NCBI GenBank assembly: GCA_947246775.1 | Contig: CAMXTM010000137.1 | Location: 1-5,940 of the forward strand | Direction: 5' to 3' | From: an uncultured Clostridium sp. | GTDB taxonomy: Bacteria; Bacillota; Clostridia; Lachnospirales; Anaerotignaceae | Length of the DNA: 5,940 nucleotides | Shown: piece after piece, positions 5,901 through 5,940 of the stretch | Position numbering within the stretch: the stretch's first letter is position 1 | Layout of the letters: every line of letters starts with the position of its first letter | Made by a program: the position numbers and the translations under genes | The notes under the pieces: model-generated | Seen by the model: only the letters and a program-made list of their open reading frames with translations | What the model was told of the DNA's origin: nothing | Databases searched by the model: none

Positions 5901-5920
5901 ATAAAACAGGGAGGAATACA

Positions 5921-5940
5921 ATGGAAAAATTAGGGCGTTT
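5921..5940 (+). CDS. Start of a further gene (cut by window edge)
   Basis: An ATG at 5921 opens MEKLGRF before the window ends. A strong ribosome binding site, AGGGAGG (5908-5914), lies 6 bases upstream, which is the main support for a real gene. Seven residues are too few to identify the product. The gene follows a terminator, so it should have its own promoter, but I could not find a convincing one between 5857 and 5907. Confidence 0.65.

Noticed and set aside
5857..5920. A second preQ1-I riboswitch before the last gene
   Set aside because: The AAAACAGGGAGG block matches, but there is no P1 stem enclosing a TTC...AAC loop; the visible hairpins have different loops and order.

Overview
The window reads as chromosomal DNA of a low-G+C Gram-positive bacterium, most likely a member of Clostridia close to Lachnospiraceae. 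Four things suggest this: strong AT bias (roughly one third G+C by eye), strong AGGAGG-type ribosome binding sites, TTGAAA/TATAAT-type promoters, and gene types common in that group (Clostridia-like PurA N-terminus, DegV/FakB, QueT, Rpn-type PD-(D/E)XK protein). This is inference; no species is claimed.

Layout from left to right. At 1-362 (minus) lies the N-terminal third of adenylosuccinate synthetase (purA), cut by the window edge. It is transcribed away from an ECF-type sigma factor gene (518-1054, plus). The sigma gene overlaps by 8 bp a gene for a membrane-anchored partner, probably its anti-sigma factor (1047-2492). That pair ends at a perfect 14-bp hairpin with a T-run (2499-2549). A two-gene operon converges on it from the right on the minus strand: a DegV/FakB-type fatty-acid-binding protein (3206-4096), then a HAD-family phosphatase (2554-3189).

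A very AT-rich divergent region (4097-4341) separates this operon from queT (4342-4857, plus), the substrate-binding subunit of an ECF-type queuosine-precursor transporter. The queT leader contains a well-matching preQ1-I riboswitch whose pseudoknot would take up the start of the Shine-Dalgarno sequence, so import of the precursor is probably switched off at translation when preQ1 is abundant. A strong terminator ends queT. An Rpn-family PD-(D/E)XK protein follows (4931-5776) with its own terminator, and then the first seven codons of another gene (5921 to the edge) behind a small structured leader.

The units appear independent: purine synthesis, cell-envelope signalling, exogenous fatty-acid use, queuosine salvage and a putative nuclease. 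The best-supported regulatory finding is the preQ1 riboswitch. The least characterised protein is the sigma factor's membrane partner, whose large extracytoplasmic region I do not recognise. I see no CRISPR array, tRNA, rRNA or insertion-sequence ends.
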